Below, piece after piece: positions 36,006 through 44,818 of a stretch of DNA of 64,000 bases; within the stretch, counting starts at the first letter, position 1; every line of letters starts with the position of its first letter. The position numbers were made by a program, and so were the translations under genes. Under the pieces are notes generated by a model. That model did not search any database, was not told the origin of the DNA, and saw only the letters and a program-made list of their open reading frames with translations. The DNA lies in contig AP017375.1 of NCBI GenBank assembly GCA_002355455.1, positions 2,418,001 through 2,482,000 of the forward strand, in the 5' to 3' direction. Source of the stretch: Stanieria sp. NIES-3757 (lineage in GTDB: Bacteria > Cyanobacteriota > Cyanobacteriia > Cyanobacteriales > Xenococcaceae).

Positions 36006-36329
36006 TTAGGAACGATCCTTAGCTTGAGCTTTTTTTTCCGCTTCTACTTCAGCTTGCAATTTGGCTAGTTCTTCTGGGGACATTTCTGATAGACGCTTTG
36101 CTAATACTGCATCCTCATATTCTTGAAGCTGTCGATTATAGGTCATATTTTTAGTAAAAACCCGAAATAAATAGGTTACTAACCAACCGAATAACCCAGC
36201 TACTAAAATAGTTTGTGTCCAGATACCAGCGGAAAGATCATTTACTCCCACAAATTGCAGGATTAGATAAATAATTCCGCCAGCGATGAAAACCCCCAAA
36301 GCGATCGCAATTACATCAATTCTACGCAT
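36006..36329 (-). CDS. DUF3007 family membrane protein
   Basis: This 107-residue product has two hydrophobic segments (about 8-28 and 38-56) and a charged C-terminal helix rich in Glu, Lys and Ala (MSPEELAKLQAEVEAEKKA). This fits the cyanobacterial DUF3007 family found next to ndhL. Function is unknown; the conserved neighbourhood hints at a thylakoid role. It lies 130 bases after ndhL. Confidence 0.8.
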   Translation of the reverse strand: MRRIDVIAIALGVFIAGGIIYLILQFVGVNDLSAGIWTQTILVAGLFGWLVTYLFRVFTKNMTYNRQLQEYEDAVLAKRLSEMSPEELAKLQAEVEAEKKAQAKDRS

Positions 36330-36459
36330 TCTCTAATAGTTCCACAACTCAGTTCTGTTTGCCATCTTCAAAGTAATCAACTGCCAAGCAAAACTTAATA
36401 GTTAATTTTATCTCCTTGAATAATGACTTCAAATACCAAGCCTGACAAAAATATTGTAT

Positions 36460-36687
36460 TTAAACAGCGCGACGCTTGGGACGAAAATTGAGAAAGGGAC
36501 TTAATAGCAACATTCCAGGAAAACACAAGAAAACTAAAAAGTACATAAATACTCTCTCAATCGAACTAGCCACATACCAGCGACTTTTGAGATAAAAATA
36601 AATCATTGCGGGTAGAACTAATAAATAAACACCGCTCAAAACTAAATATATTAAAGCGACTAGAGTAGTAGTTTCTATTGCTAGCAT
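36460..36687 (-). CDS. ndhL: NAD(P)H-quinone oxidoreductase subunit L
   Basis: This 75-residue product has two membrane helices (about 9-33 and 44-66) and a basic tail (RPKRRAV). It contains [25 protein letters not shown] and [27 protein letters not shown], typical of NdhL, a small subunit specific to the cyanobacterial and plastid NDH-1 complex. It works in cyclic electron flow and respiration, and its loss impairs CO2 uptake. Order ndhL-DUF3007-trpA is common in cyanobacteria. Confidence 0.92.
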   Translation of the reverse strand: MLAIETTTLVALIYLVLSGVYLLVLPAMIYFYLKSRWYVASSIERVFMYFLVFLCFPGMLLLSPFLNFRPKRRAV

Positions 36688-36862
36688 AACCAGTCTGTTG
36701 ATTGAATCTCAATTATTGTAACCTGTGGAGTAGAACGAGGTTCTTCTCAAAGCTCAATCAAGCCAAAAAAATTTTTTCTAAAAATCAGTGTTGCAATCTA
36801 CTCAATTTACTGTATTATAGATAAGGCTTAAATAAATAACTCGCTTAACTAAGCAAAGGTTA

Positions 36863-36949
36863 GGGGGTGTGGCGGAATCGGTAGACGCTGCGGACTTAAA
36901 ATCCGTTGACCTTCAACAAGTCGTGAGAGTTCAAGTCTCTCCACCCCCA
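36863..36949 (+). tRNA. tRNA-Leu(UAA), without intron
   Basis: A complete class II cloverleaf: acceptor GGGGGTG (36863-36869) pairs with CACCCCC (36942-36948), with discriminator A at 36949. The D-arm contains GGCGGAATCGGTAGACGC, the anticodon loop CTTAAAA gives UAA, a long variable arm follows, and the T-arm is GAGAGTTCAAGTCTCTC. The CCA end is not encoded. The group I intron often found in this gene in cyanobacteria is absent. Confidence 0.97.
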
Positions 36950-37056
36950 TTTCGAGCATATTCTAGAGGTGTCTAGCTGTTGTGACTTTACCCATAACTT
37001 TGCCGTATTTTGTCCGAATCATTGGGTAAAGAAATCGTCAAAAAATATCATAAAAA

Positions 37057-37076
37057 GGGCGAACCGTAATTCGCCC
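37057..37076. repeat. Dispersed GGGCGAA...TTCGCCC palindrome
   Basis: GGGCGAA (37057-37063) and TTCGCCC (37070-37076), just beyond the glgB stop. It belongs to the family seen at 4738, 41661 and 62336, and may help end glgB transcription. Confidence 0.65.
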
Positions 37077-37105
37077 CTCTAATCAGCTTAATTTAATACT
37101 GTTAC

Positions 37106-39400
37106 TTAAGATTTTTTCATAGCAGCATTTGTTTTGACGCGATCAATTTTGAAAATCAATACGCCTAGAGGTGGTAAACATAAATCGAGAGAATAAGGCA
37201 AATTGTGCAATGACCATTCTTCAGTCCACTTACCGCCTAAATTTCCCATATTGCTACCGCCGTATTTCTTGGCATCGCTGTTAAAGACTTCTGTATAAAA
37301 ACCAGCCTCTGGTACACCAATACGATAGTGACTGTGAGGTTGAGGAGTAAAATTACAAACGACTACTAAAAAGTCATTGGGGTCTTTACTACGACGAATA
37401 AAAGAAACCACACTGTGACGATTATCGCTACAGTCAATCCATTCAAAACCAGGTTCTTCAAAATCTCTGGTATAAAGGGCTGGTTGTTCTTGATAAACTT
37501 GGTTTAGTTCACTGAAAAATTGTTTGAGTTGAATATGAGGTTGATATTGCAACAAATGCCATTCCAAATCTCCCCAGACATTCCACTCACTCCACTGGGC
37601 AAATTCCATACTCATAAACATGGTCTTTTTGCCTGGATGGGTAAACATAAAAGAAAATAAACAGCGAACGTTGGCGAATTTCTGCCATTCATCTCCTGGC
37701 ATTTTGCCAATTATGTTACTTTTACCGTGGACAACTTCATCGTGGGAGAGTGCCAACATATAGTTTTCGCTGTGGTGATACCACATACTAAAGGTAATGT
37801 TGTTTTGGTGGAATTGACGGAACCAAGGATCCATGGCGAAGTAGTCCAACATATCGTGCATCCAACCCATATTCCACTTGAGGTTGAAGCCTAAACCACC
37901 TGTATAGGTAGGCCAAGATACCATTGGCCACGCAGTAGATTCTTCAGCAATGGAGAGAATGCCGGGGAAATAGCTAAAGAGTAAACTATTAACCTGACGT
38001 AGGAAGTCTGCTGCTTCAATATTTTCTCTACCACCGTATTGATTGGTTACCCATTCTCCTTGTTTACGGCAGTAATCGAGATATAACATAGATGCTACAG
38101 CATCAACCCTGATGCCATCAATGTGATATTTATCGAACCAGAAAAGGGCATTGGCAACCAGGAAGTTTCTGACTTCGTTACGGCTGTAGTTGAAAACTAA
38201 GGTTCCCCATTCTTTGTGTTCGCCTTTACGAGGATCCGCGTGTTCGTAGAGATGAGTACCATCAAAGAAAGCTAACCCATGTCCGTCTTTGGGGAAGTGT
38301 CCAGGTACCCAATCGACAATTACCCCAATTCCGTTTTGGTGACATTGGTCGATCAAGTACATTAAATCTTCTGGATTGCCATAACGAGAAGTGGGTGCGT
38401 AATAACCCGTTACTTGATAACCCCAAGAACCATCAAAAGGATGTTCCGCGATCGGTAACAATTCGATGTGAGTATAACCTAGTTCTTTAACATAGGGAAT
38501 GAGTTTTTCTGCTAACTCGTAATAACTGAGAAACCTTGCCTCTGGTTTCCAGTCAGAAACTTGAACTGGTTCAGCTTCTCCTGAAAGTAATTTAGTTTTT
38601 TCTGCGGAAGAAGCGTGTAACCAAGAACCGATATGGAGTTCATAGACAGAAATAGGTTGAGTAAGAGGATCGCTATGACGGCGTTGATCCATCCACTCTT
38701 CATCATTCCATTGATAATTATTTAAATCGGCAACCACCGAAGCTGTTTTCGGTCTAACTTCTTGTTGGAAACCGTAAGGGTCGGATTTTTCATAAATATG
38801 TCCTTCCCAGTTTTTAATTTCGTATTTATATGTAGTTCCTATTCCTAATTCGGGGATAAATAATTCCCAAATTCCATTACCCCGTTTACGCATTTGGTGT
38901 TCTCTGCCGTCCCATTTGTTAAAATCGCCAAGAACAGAGACGTTACGGGCATTAGGTGCCCATACGACAAAGGAAACTCCCTTGATTCCATCAATGACGG
39001 CAGGATGCGCGCCCATTTTTTCGTAGATACGATGATGATTGCCTTCAGCAAACAAATGGATATCAAAATCCGTTACTTGGGGTGAACGAAAAGCATAAGG
39101 ATCGTAAATTACTCTTTCGCGATCGCCTTCTTTGATTTTTAATTGATAGTTACTTAATTGAGCATTTTCAATCGTACAAATAAAGAAGTTGGGATGATGC
39201 AAACTTTGCATTGGATATTGTGTTCTCTCTTCTGGAACAATAACCCAGGCTGCACTAGCTTTGGGAAGATAGGCGCGGATCACCCAACTGTTGACTTTGC
39301 CGTTTTGATCTAAAGGATGACAACCTAAAATTTCAAAAGGGTTGTGATGGAGATTATGGACGATTTGATTAACTTGTTCGGGAGCAATAGTTGATGACAT
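37106..39400 (-). CDS. glgB: 1,4-alpha-glucan branching enzyme GlgB
   Basis: The product has 764 residues. An N-terminal CBM48 module ([35 protein letters not shown]) precedes a GH13 barrel with [30 protein letters not shown] (nucleophile Asp), SIAEEST (acid Glu) and [11 protein letters not shown]; a beta C-domain follows. It makes the alpha-1,6 branches of glycogen. I start at the ATG at 39400 (Met-Ser-Ser-Thr-Ile), because the 22 residues of the longer frame to 39466 are encoded by an intergenic G/C-rich repeat and are unlike any GlgB start. Confidence 0.96.
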   Translation of the reverse strand: MSSTIAPEQVNQIVHNLHHNPFEILGCHPLDQNGKVNSWVIRAYLPKASAAWVIVPEERTQYPMQSLHHPNFFICTIENAQLSNYQLKIKEGDRERVIYDPYAFRSPQVTDFDIHLFAEGNHHRIYEKMGAHPAVIDGIKGVSFVVWAPNARNVSVLGDFNKWDGREHQMRKRGNGIWELFIPELGIGTTYKYEIKNWEGHIYEKSDPYGFQQEVRPKTASVVADLNNYQWNDEEWMDQRRHSDPLTQPISVYELHIGSWLHASSAEKTKLLSGEAEPVQVSDWKPEARFLSYYELAEKLIPYVKELGYTHIELLPIAEHPFDGSWGYQVTGYYAPTSRYGNPEDLMYLIDQCHQNGIGVIVDWVPGHFPKDGHGLAFFDGTHLYEHADPRKGEHKEWGTLVFNYSRNEVRNFLVANALFWFDKYHIDGIRVDAVASMLYLDYCRKQGEWVTNQYGGRENIEAADFLRQVNSLLFSYFPGILSIAEESTAWPMVSWPTYTGGLGFNLKWNMGWMHDMLDYFAMDPWFRQFHQNNITFSMWYHHSENYMLALSHDEVVHGKSNIIGKMPGDEWQKFANVRCLFSFMFTHPGKKTMFMSMEFAQWSEWNVWGDLEWHLLQYQPHIQLKQFFSELNQVYQEQPALYTRDFEEPGFEWIDCSDNRHSVVSFIRRSKDPNDFLVVVCNFTPQPHSHYRIGVPEAGFYTEVFNSDAKKYGGSNMGNLGGKWTEEWSLHNLPYSLDLCLPPLGVLIFKIDRVKTNAAMKKS

Positions 39401-39442
39401 TAAAATACCAATGAGCGAGCGATGTAAAATAGAGAACTTTGT

Positions 39443-39488
39443 AAGGGGCTGACCCCGTCCCTGCAAGGCGGGGCTTGTATGCCCCGTA
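39443..39488. repeat. G/C-rich repeat upstream of glgB
   Basis: GGGGCTGACCCC is followed by GGCGGGGCTTGTATGCCCCG. The 14-mer CTTGTATGCCCCGT (39474-39487) recurs inverted at 49745-49758. This is a dispersed spacer repeat placed in the glgB leader. Confidence 0.55.
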
Positions 39489-39625
39489 AGTTTTTTATTT
39501 TTGTTAAATATTTTTATATAACTTTAACTATTTTTTACACCTTAAATTCAATTAATCTTGATTTTTTGGCTAGAATTTTGCTTTTGCAAGATAGTTAATC
39601 TAGTTTGCAGCATCAATTTAATTAT

Positions 39626-39916
39626 TTAGAAGGGGAAAAAAGTTTTAAACAATTTGCGGATTTGAAGTAAAAAAATTAATTGGCGAAGTTCTGGGTTTAA
39701 TTCTTGAGGAAAAGGAGTTTGGGCTATTTTTTTTTGAAGTTGAGCATATTCAGCAGCAGTTAATGGCTTCCCTGTAATTGGCGAGCGCGCTTCGAGAATT
39801 ATTTCGGTTCGCAAAATTTCTTCGGGCAGATCTTCTGGTGGTGGTAAGGCAATACTAGTTGGTGAGGTAAGGGTGATTAAGGCAGTTAAGCCGACATACC
39901 AAATTCGATTTTTCAT
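39626..39916 (-). CDS. Small exported protein of unknown function
   Basis: The product has about 96 residues with a hydrophobic N-terminal signal (WYVGLTALITLTSPTSIA, possible cleavage after ALP). A mature part follows with PITGKPLTAAEYAQLQ and a hydrophobic basic C-terminus (LIFLLQIRKLFKTFFPF). The ITGKPLTAAEYAQLQ type of stretch recurs in small cyanobacterial exported proteins, but I cannot give a function. I start at the ATG at 39916; a TTG one codon earlier is unlikely. Confidence 0.6.
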   Translation of the reverse strand: MKNRIWYVGLTALITLTSPTSIALPPPEDLPEEILRTEIILEARSPITGKPLTAAEYAQLQKKIAQTPFPQELNPELRQLIFLLQIRKLFKTFFPF

Positions 39917-40028
39917 CAAAGCTTGTTAGTTTTTAAATTTGAAATATTAAACTTATTGTTCCAAATCTTTTTCCACAACCGCATTTTGAGATACTTCAAG
40001 TAGCAATTGTCTTACAGAGGACAACAAC

Positions 40029-41114
40029 TTGACTAGACCAATTAATTTATTTGAGTATGAAGCAGTTGCCAAACAGCATTTAGAGCCAATGGTACTCGAT
40101 TATTATGATAGCGGTGCTTTGGATGAAATTACCCTCAGAGAAAATCGCAAAGCGATCGCTCGTTATCAACTTCGTCCGCGGATGTTAGTTGATGTCAGTC
40201 AAAGAGATTTAACAACTACGATTTTGGGACAAACTTTATCAACCCCAATTCTGATTGCACCGATGGCTTTTCAATGTTTGGCAGATCCAGCAGGAGAATT
40301 AGCCACTGCCCAAGCAGCAGCAGTCAATCAAGTGGTGATGGTGTTGAGTACTTTATCTACTCAAAGTTTAGAAGCTGTTGCTTCCCAAAGACAGAATACA
40401 CCTCAATGGTTTCAACTTTATATTCATCGAGATAGAAATTTGACTCAAGCTTTAGTGCAACGGGCGGAAACAGCAGGCTATAGTGCTTTGTGTCTAACAG
40501 TAGATGCACCAGTTTTAGGTAGGAGAGAATGCGATCGCCGTAATCAATTTACTTTACCTCCAGGAATGGAACTCGCTAACCTTGTTTCGATGGCAGATTT
40601 GGCAATTCCTCATTCCGAAGGCGAATCTGGTTTGTTTGCCTATTTTGCTCAACAAATCGATCCAAGCGTCACCTGGAAAGATTTGGAATGGTTGCAATCT
40701 TTAACAAGTTTACCCATACTAGTTAAAGGAATTTTGCGCGGAGATGATGCACAGAAAGCCTACGAACACGGGGCAAAAGGAATAATTGTTTCCAATCATG
40801 GTGGTAGACAATTAGATTGCGCGATCGCTTCTTTTGATGCTCTTCCTGAAATTGTTGAGGCAGTAGGAGACAAAATAGATGTTTTGGTTGATGGAGGAAT
40901 TCGTCGTGGTACAGATATTCTCAAAGCCCTAGCACTAGGAGCAAAAGCTGTTTTAGTCGGTCGTCCTATCTTGTGGGGTTTAGCAACTGAAGGTGAGCAA
41001 GGAGTAAGTCATGTCTTGGAATTGTTAATCGATGAATTAGATTTAGCAATGGCTTTAAGTGGCTGTGCTTCTATTCACGCGATCGATTCTAGTTTGGTAA
41101 TTAAAGGTTGTTGA
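40029..41114 (+). CDS. FMN-dependent 2-hydroxy-acid oxidase (glycolate/lactate oxidase family)
   Basis: This 361-residue barrel has the family start INLFEYEAVAKQHLEPMVLDYYDSGA, then LIAPMAFQCLADPAGELATA, the catalytic Lys in LVKGIL, and the catalytic His and Arg in IVSNHGGRQLD. The FMN-phosphate region is LVDGGIRRGTDILKALALGA. It oxidises an L-2-hydroxy acid to the keto acid with O2, giving H2O2. In cyanobacteria such enzymes act on L-lactate or glycolate; the motifs here do not decide. No in-frame ATG lies near the expected start, so the TTG at 40029, with GAGG about ten bases upstream, is the best start. Confidence 0.88.
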   Translation: MTRPINLFEYEAVAKQHLEPMVLDYYDSGALDEITLRENRKAIARYQLRPRMLVDVSQRDLTTTILGQTLSTPILIAPMAFQCLADPAGELATAQAAAVNQVVMVLSTLSTQSLEAVASQRQNTPQWFQLYIHRDRNLTQALVQRAETAGYSALCLTVDAPVLGRRECDRRNQFTLPPGMELANLVSMADLAIPHSEGESGLFAYFAQQIDPSVTWKDLEWLQSLTSLPILVKGILRGDDAQKAYEHGAKGIIVSNHGGRQLDCAIASFDALPEIVEAVGDKIDVLVDGGIRRGTDILKALALGAKAVLVGRPILWGLATEGEQGVSHVLELLIDELDLAMALSGCASIHAIDSSLVIKGC

Positions 41115-41736
41115 TGAGCAAGTTATGAAACCTAAAGTGATAAGGTGTATAGCTTTTAAGAATTAAAAAAAAAGACTGATACGGTAATACTGTATTGTTA
41201 ATATCCTAATTGCTCGACATCGCTCATGAACGGTTGTCGTTTAATCTAACCCTTGGCTTTCTATAATTTTCCGATATTTACTAATATTAAAAATAAATAC
41301 TAATTACTTGCAAATGCAACATTTCAAAATCGTGAAAATTTCATTCATTTTTTGTGCTGCTTGATTTTAGTAAATAACTTGCCAATCGCTTTTGATGTAA
41401 GAGTTAAAGGTTTGACAACTTGTCAAACTTTGTGGAGTTTAATAGAAGAGAGTAAAAAATTGATAATTACTGCTTTTTCAATTAGTAAGAACATGAATTT
41501 TAAAGCTATTAGCTGTTAATTGTTAGCTTTTAGGCATTAGTCCAGAGTCAAGAGTTTATTGGTGATCCACCAATATAAAAACTGCTGTAAAGGTTGTTGT
41601 TCAGTCTAAATTAGCGATATTAATTTGAAACAAAAAAAGAAAAAATAATTTTTCTATGGAGGCGAATGGCAGTTCGCCCTTATGATATGTATTGCCTACC
41701 TTTTTAGTAGGGGCAAATTGCTCCTACTTTTCCTTT
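41115..41736. other. Intergenic gap with a dispersed palindrome
   Basis: Most of these 622 AT-rich bases hold nothing I can recognise. A small imperfect inverted repeat (ATACGGT/ACTGTAT) lies at 41178-41194. A copy of the GGCGAA...TTCGCC palindrome lies at 41661-41678 near the end of chrA. Confidence 0.4.
41661..41678. repeat. Dispersed GGCGAA...TTCGCC palindrome
   Basis: GGCGAA (41661-41666) and TTCGCC (41673-41678), followed by CTTATG. This copy of the spacer palindrome family lies downstream of the chromate transporter stop. Confidence 0.6.
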
Positions 41737-42966
41737 TTAATAAAAAATTAAACCCAAAATTCCTGCAATTGGAATAATGAAAACTACATCTACACGTAAT
41801 TTTAAAATTGCCACAATCGCACCAATAAAGATTGCTAAACTAAGCCAGTGAATTTGTGCGGTTTGTCCGACAACAAAAGCAGCAATAAAAATCATGCCAA
41901 TTACAGCAGGACGAATTCCTCTGAGGGCAGCTTGAACAACGACGGAATTTTTGATTGTTTCTAGTACATCAGAAAGAGTAACCATCAATAAAGCTGGTGG
42001 AAAAAAGATGCCTACTGTAGCAACAGTAGCTCCTAAAAATCCCTTAACTACATAACCAATAAAAGCTGCACTAATTAAAATCGGGCCGGGAGTAATTTGT
42101 CCCATGGCGATCGCATTACTAAATTCTGTTTGAGTTACCCATTGATAATTATTAACAACTATTTCTTGAATCATCGGAATAAAAACATAACCACCTCCAA
42201 AAAGCATTAAACTCATTCCAGAAAAAGTAATAAATAACTTGGCTAAACTGGTTTCTCCTAAGGGCAAAGGTACTAGTGATAAAGTTAGAAGTCCTACTAA
42301 AATAATTAAAGGAATTGCTATTTTTTCTAGAGATAGTTTTTGGTTAGGCAAAATAACTGATTCTTGTTGTAATTTTTTCGCGACTTGACGACGAAAACAA
42401 TACCAACCAATCAACCCTGAAGTTAAAACAACAATTAAAGTTATATAAAATCCGCCAATTAATTGTAATAATAAAGCTGCCACAGTCGCGATCGCAATTT
42501 CTCGCCAACCTTTAATGGCTTTTTTGCTCATATTAATCGCAGCACACAAAATAATCGCTGTTACTGCGGGAATAAAACCAGCAAAAGCTTTATTAACTGC
42601 GGGAATTTCTCCTGCCTGGAGATAAAAAATAGTTAAACCGACAATTAAAATAAAGGAAGGTAATAAAACTGCGGTAGAAGCAATTAATGCACCTATACCA
42701 CCTTTAATCCGATACCCAACATAAGCGATTACATTAGCAGCAACAGGCCCAGGAAGACAACTGGCTAAAGAAATTCCATCTAACATATCTTCATGGGTAA
42801 GCAGTTTGTGTTTTCCCACAATAATGTTTTCAACGACGGAAATTAAAGCCATCAAACCACCAAAGGCGGTACTACCAATTTTTAAAAATGTCCAAAATAA
42901 AGAAGAAGAAGATATAGATTCAGGCTGCCTCGATTCGTAATAGGTTAGATTTACTTTATCAATCAT
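41737..42966 (-). CDS. chrA: Chromate transporter ChrA-type, two-domain
   Basis: The product has 409 residues. Two homologous CHR domains of about six membrane segments each are visible. The first has FLKIGSTAFGGLMALIS, SLASCLPGPVAANVIAYVGYRIKG and ILLPSF-type VLLPSFILIVG. The second has FITFSGMSLMLFGGGYVFIPMIQE, NAIAMGQITPGPILISAAFIGY and IFFPPALLM. The family exports chromate, probably by exchange with sulfate-like ions. It stands alone, with no chrB-type regulator next to it; a sulfotransferase gene lies upstream on the same strand, 199 bases away. Confidence 0.9.
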   Translation of the reverse strand: MIDKVNLTYYESRQPESISSSSLFWTFLKIGSTAFGGLMALISVVENIIVGKHKLLTHEDMLDGISLASCLPGPVAANVIAYVGYRIKGGIGALIASTAVLLPSFILIVGLTIFYLQAGEIPAVNKAFAGFIPAVTAIILCAAINMSKKAIKGWREIAIATVAALLLQLIGGFYITLIVVLTSGLIGWYCFRRQVAKKLQQESVILPNQKLSLEKIAIPLIILVGLLTLSLVPLPLGETSLAKLFITFSGMSLMLFGGGYVFIPMIQEIVVNNYQWVTQTEFSNAIAMGQITPGPILISAAFIGYVVKGFLGATVATVGIFFPPALLMVTLSDVLETIKNSVVVQAALRGIRPAVIGMIFIAAFVVGQTAQIHWLSLAIFIGAIVAILKLRVDVVFIIPIAGILGLIFY

Positions 42967-43165
42967 TTTATTGAGGGTTATTTTTTAAGAGTAGATACTT
43001 CTCGTTCAATTTGCCCTGGTAAATCTTAGTTTTAAATCTCGATGTTCTTAATTTTTACTAATAGAAACCAGGCTGGCAATTTTATTGTTAGGTGAAGAGA
43101 ATTAGGTGATTGATTAATTCAAATTTTCCCTAATTCTCAATTATTAATGATTAAATAGCGACTAA

Positions 43166-44176
43166 CTAAGCTGCTACTACATTACGAATCTGAATTTCTT
43201 GTAACAAATTAGCTTGTAAATCTCTTCTTTTAAGATCTTCAGGGTCTATTTGTTGAAGAATTTCTTCTTTTAAATTTTGGTTAATTTGATTGAAGTTTTT
43301 AATTGCTTGTTTCGTAAATTCAATTGATTCTCCTCTAGCAATTTTGACTCGTTCATAACCTAAAGCATCAAGCACATCTCCTGCTACTAATTCAAAAATC
43401 ATTATTTCTTCGTCAGTGGCGTGTTTGAGAAACTTTTTGGTGTTATCTTTAATGACAGGTTTAGTAACATTACCCCACAAAGCACTAGAAGCAGCAGCAT
43501 TGGAAGCTTCACTCGATTCGTGGAAATCAAGCATTGCGGGAGTATATTCTACTTGCAAAAAGTTACACAAACCTTGGAGAGTAGTTTCAGGATCGCTAGT
43601 AAGATTTTCATAGCTAACACTATAAAACTGATCTGCACCCAAGCGATCGCGCATTTGTAGAGCTAAACGTTGTGCTTTTGCCCAATTTTGAGCAATATTA
43701 AAGATATGTTTTTCTCCGACTACTGCTTTTTGAAAAGATAAAGCGACATCTCTTCCATCTCGATGCAAATATATATATTTAGCATCAGGAAGATAAGCAT
43801 TAATTTCTGGTAAGTAAAAGACGTTAGCTAAACTTTTACAACACCATTGGTTGGCACCCCAAGTTTCAGCTAGGATATCGTATACAGCACAAAAAACAGC
43901 TACTAAAGAACGCTCCCTACAGCGACGAGCAACATCTGCTCTATCTAAATTTACACCGTCCCAAGGTACGGGGTTTAACTCTACCAAACGACAAACATCA
44001 TCCACCAACGATTTAAATGATGCGGTTTGTTCTAAGTTTCCATACATAGAAAGCAAAGGCATCAGACGTTGCAAAATATGTGGAGGATGAGGGGCTGCTA
44101 TTTCAGAAACTTGATTTAGCATTAAGCGTAGTAAGTTAGAACCAGATCTTTGAGTGCCAATCATTAAAAATCCCAT
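43166..44176 (-). CDS. PAPS-dependent sulfotransferase family protein
   Basis: This 336-residue protein has the 5'-phosphosulfate loop MIGTQRSGSNLLRLMLNQ at the N-terminus and the 3'-phosphate motif KYIYLHRDGRDVALSFQKA, with the YENLTSDPETTLQGLCNFL region typical of Sulfotransfer_1/3 families. It would move sulfate from PAPS to a carbohydrate, lipid or protein; the acceptor is unknown. GGAG lies about ten bases before the ATG. It stands alone. Confidence 0.85.
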   Translation of the reverse strand: MGFLMIGTQRSGSNLLRLMLNQVSEIAAPHPPHILQRLMPLLSMYGNLEQTASFKSLVDDVCRLVELNPVPWDGVNLDRADVARRCRERSLVAVFCAVYDILAETWGANQWCCKSLANVFYLPEINAYLPDAKYIYLHRDGRDVALSFQKAVVGEKHIFNIAQNWAKAQRLALQMRDRLGADQFYSVSYENLTSDPETTLQGLCNFLQVEYTPAMLDFHESSEASNAAASSALWGNVTKPVIKDNTKKFLKHATDEEIMIFELVAGDVLDALGYERVKIARGESIEFTKQAIKNFNQINQNLKEEILQQIDPEDLKRRDLQANLLQEIQIRNVVAA

Positions 44177-44818
44177 AGTCTTTAGATACTCCTTGACAAA
44201 AATTTAGTTGCAGAAAATGAGGTGCAACATGGTTGGTGTTGCCCGTAACATAGATAAAATAATCTTTTCTAAAACAATGAAACTTTTTTGGGTTCTTGTT
44301 TTAATGGTTTTAGAGAAAGATATTGATTTAAATGAATATTTTTCTTTGCAATGAATTCAACTAATATAGTTGTTTTATTGGCTGATATTCTTTTGAATAA
44401 GGCAAGACTTTTCACGAGTCCTGTTATGGTTTGCTGTCGGCATTTGCATCATCATACTGTAAGTGATAGATCGTACGAAGCCAAACTTATAAGGGAGTCA
44501 GTGAAATTACTTGTTAAGGGTTGAATGCTTAATTGCTTTCTGATATATAGCTTGCTATGTTATGGCAATTTTTAACAGTGAATTTAAGGAAGTTAAGCAA
44601 AAAGATATGCAAAAATAGAGAATAAATACTTATTTTTTTTGATGAGTTATAAAATTTACACCATTAATACTTAAGTAAGACTCTTATTATAAAAATTTTT
44701 ATCGCTCTGGATAAATCTTTTTTTAAAGATTTTAAATTAATAAATTAGTCAAAAAATTGTTAAGTAATAATTACGCAATATTTACCAAAATCCCTGAGTA
44801 AACTACGTAAAATTACTG
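44177..44818. other. Intergenic gap between divergent genes
   Basis: These 642 AT-rich bases should contain the promoters for the sulfotransferase and the STAND protein. I see no gene, RNA or clear operator. Confidence 0.35.

Noticed and set aside
39401-39466. 22-residue extension of GlgB
   Set aside because: It is encoded largely by a G/C-rich spacer repeat, and normal GlgB proteins start at the Met-Ser-Ser position.
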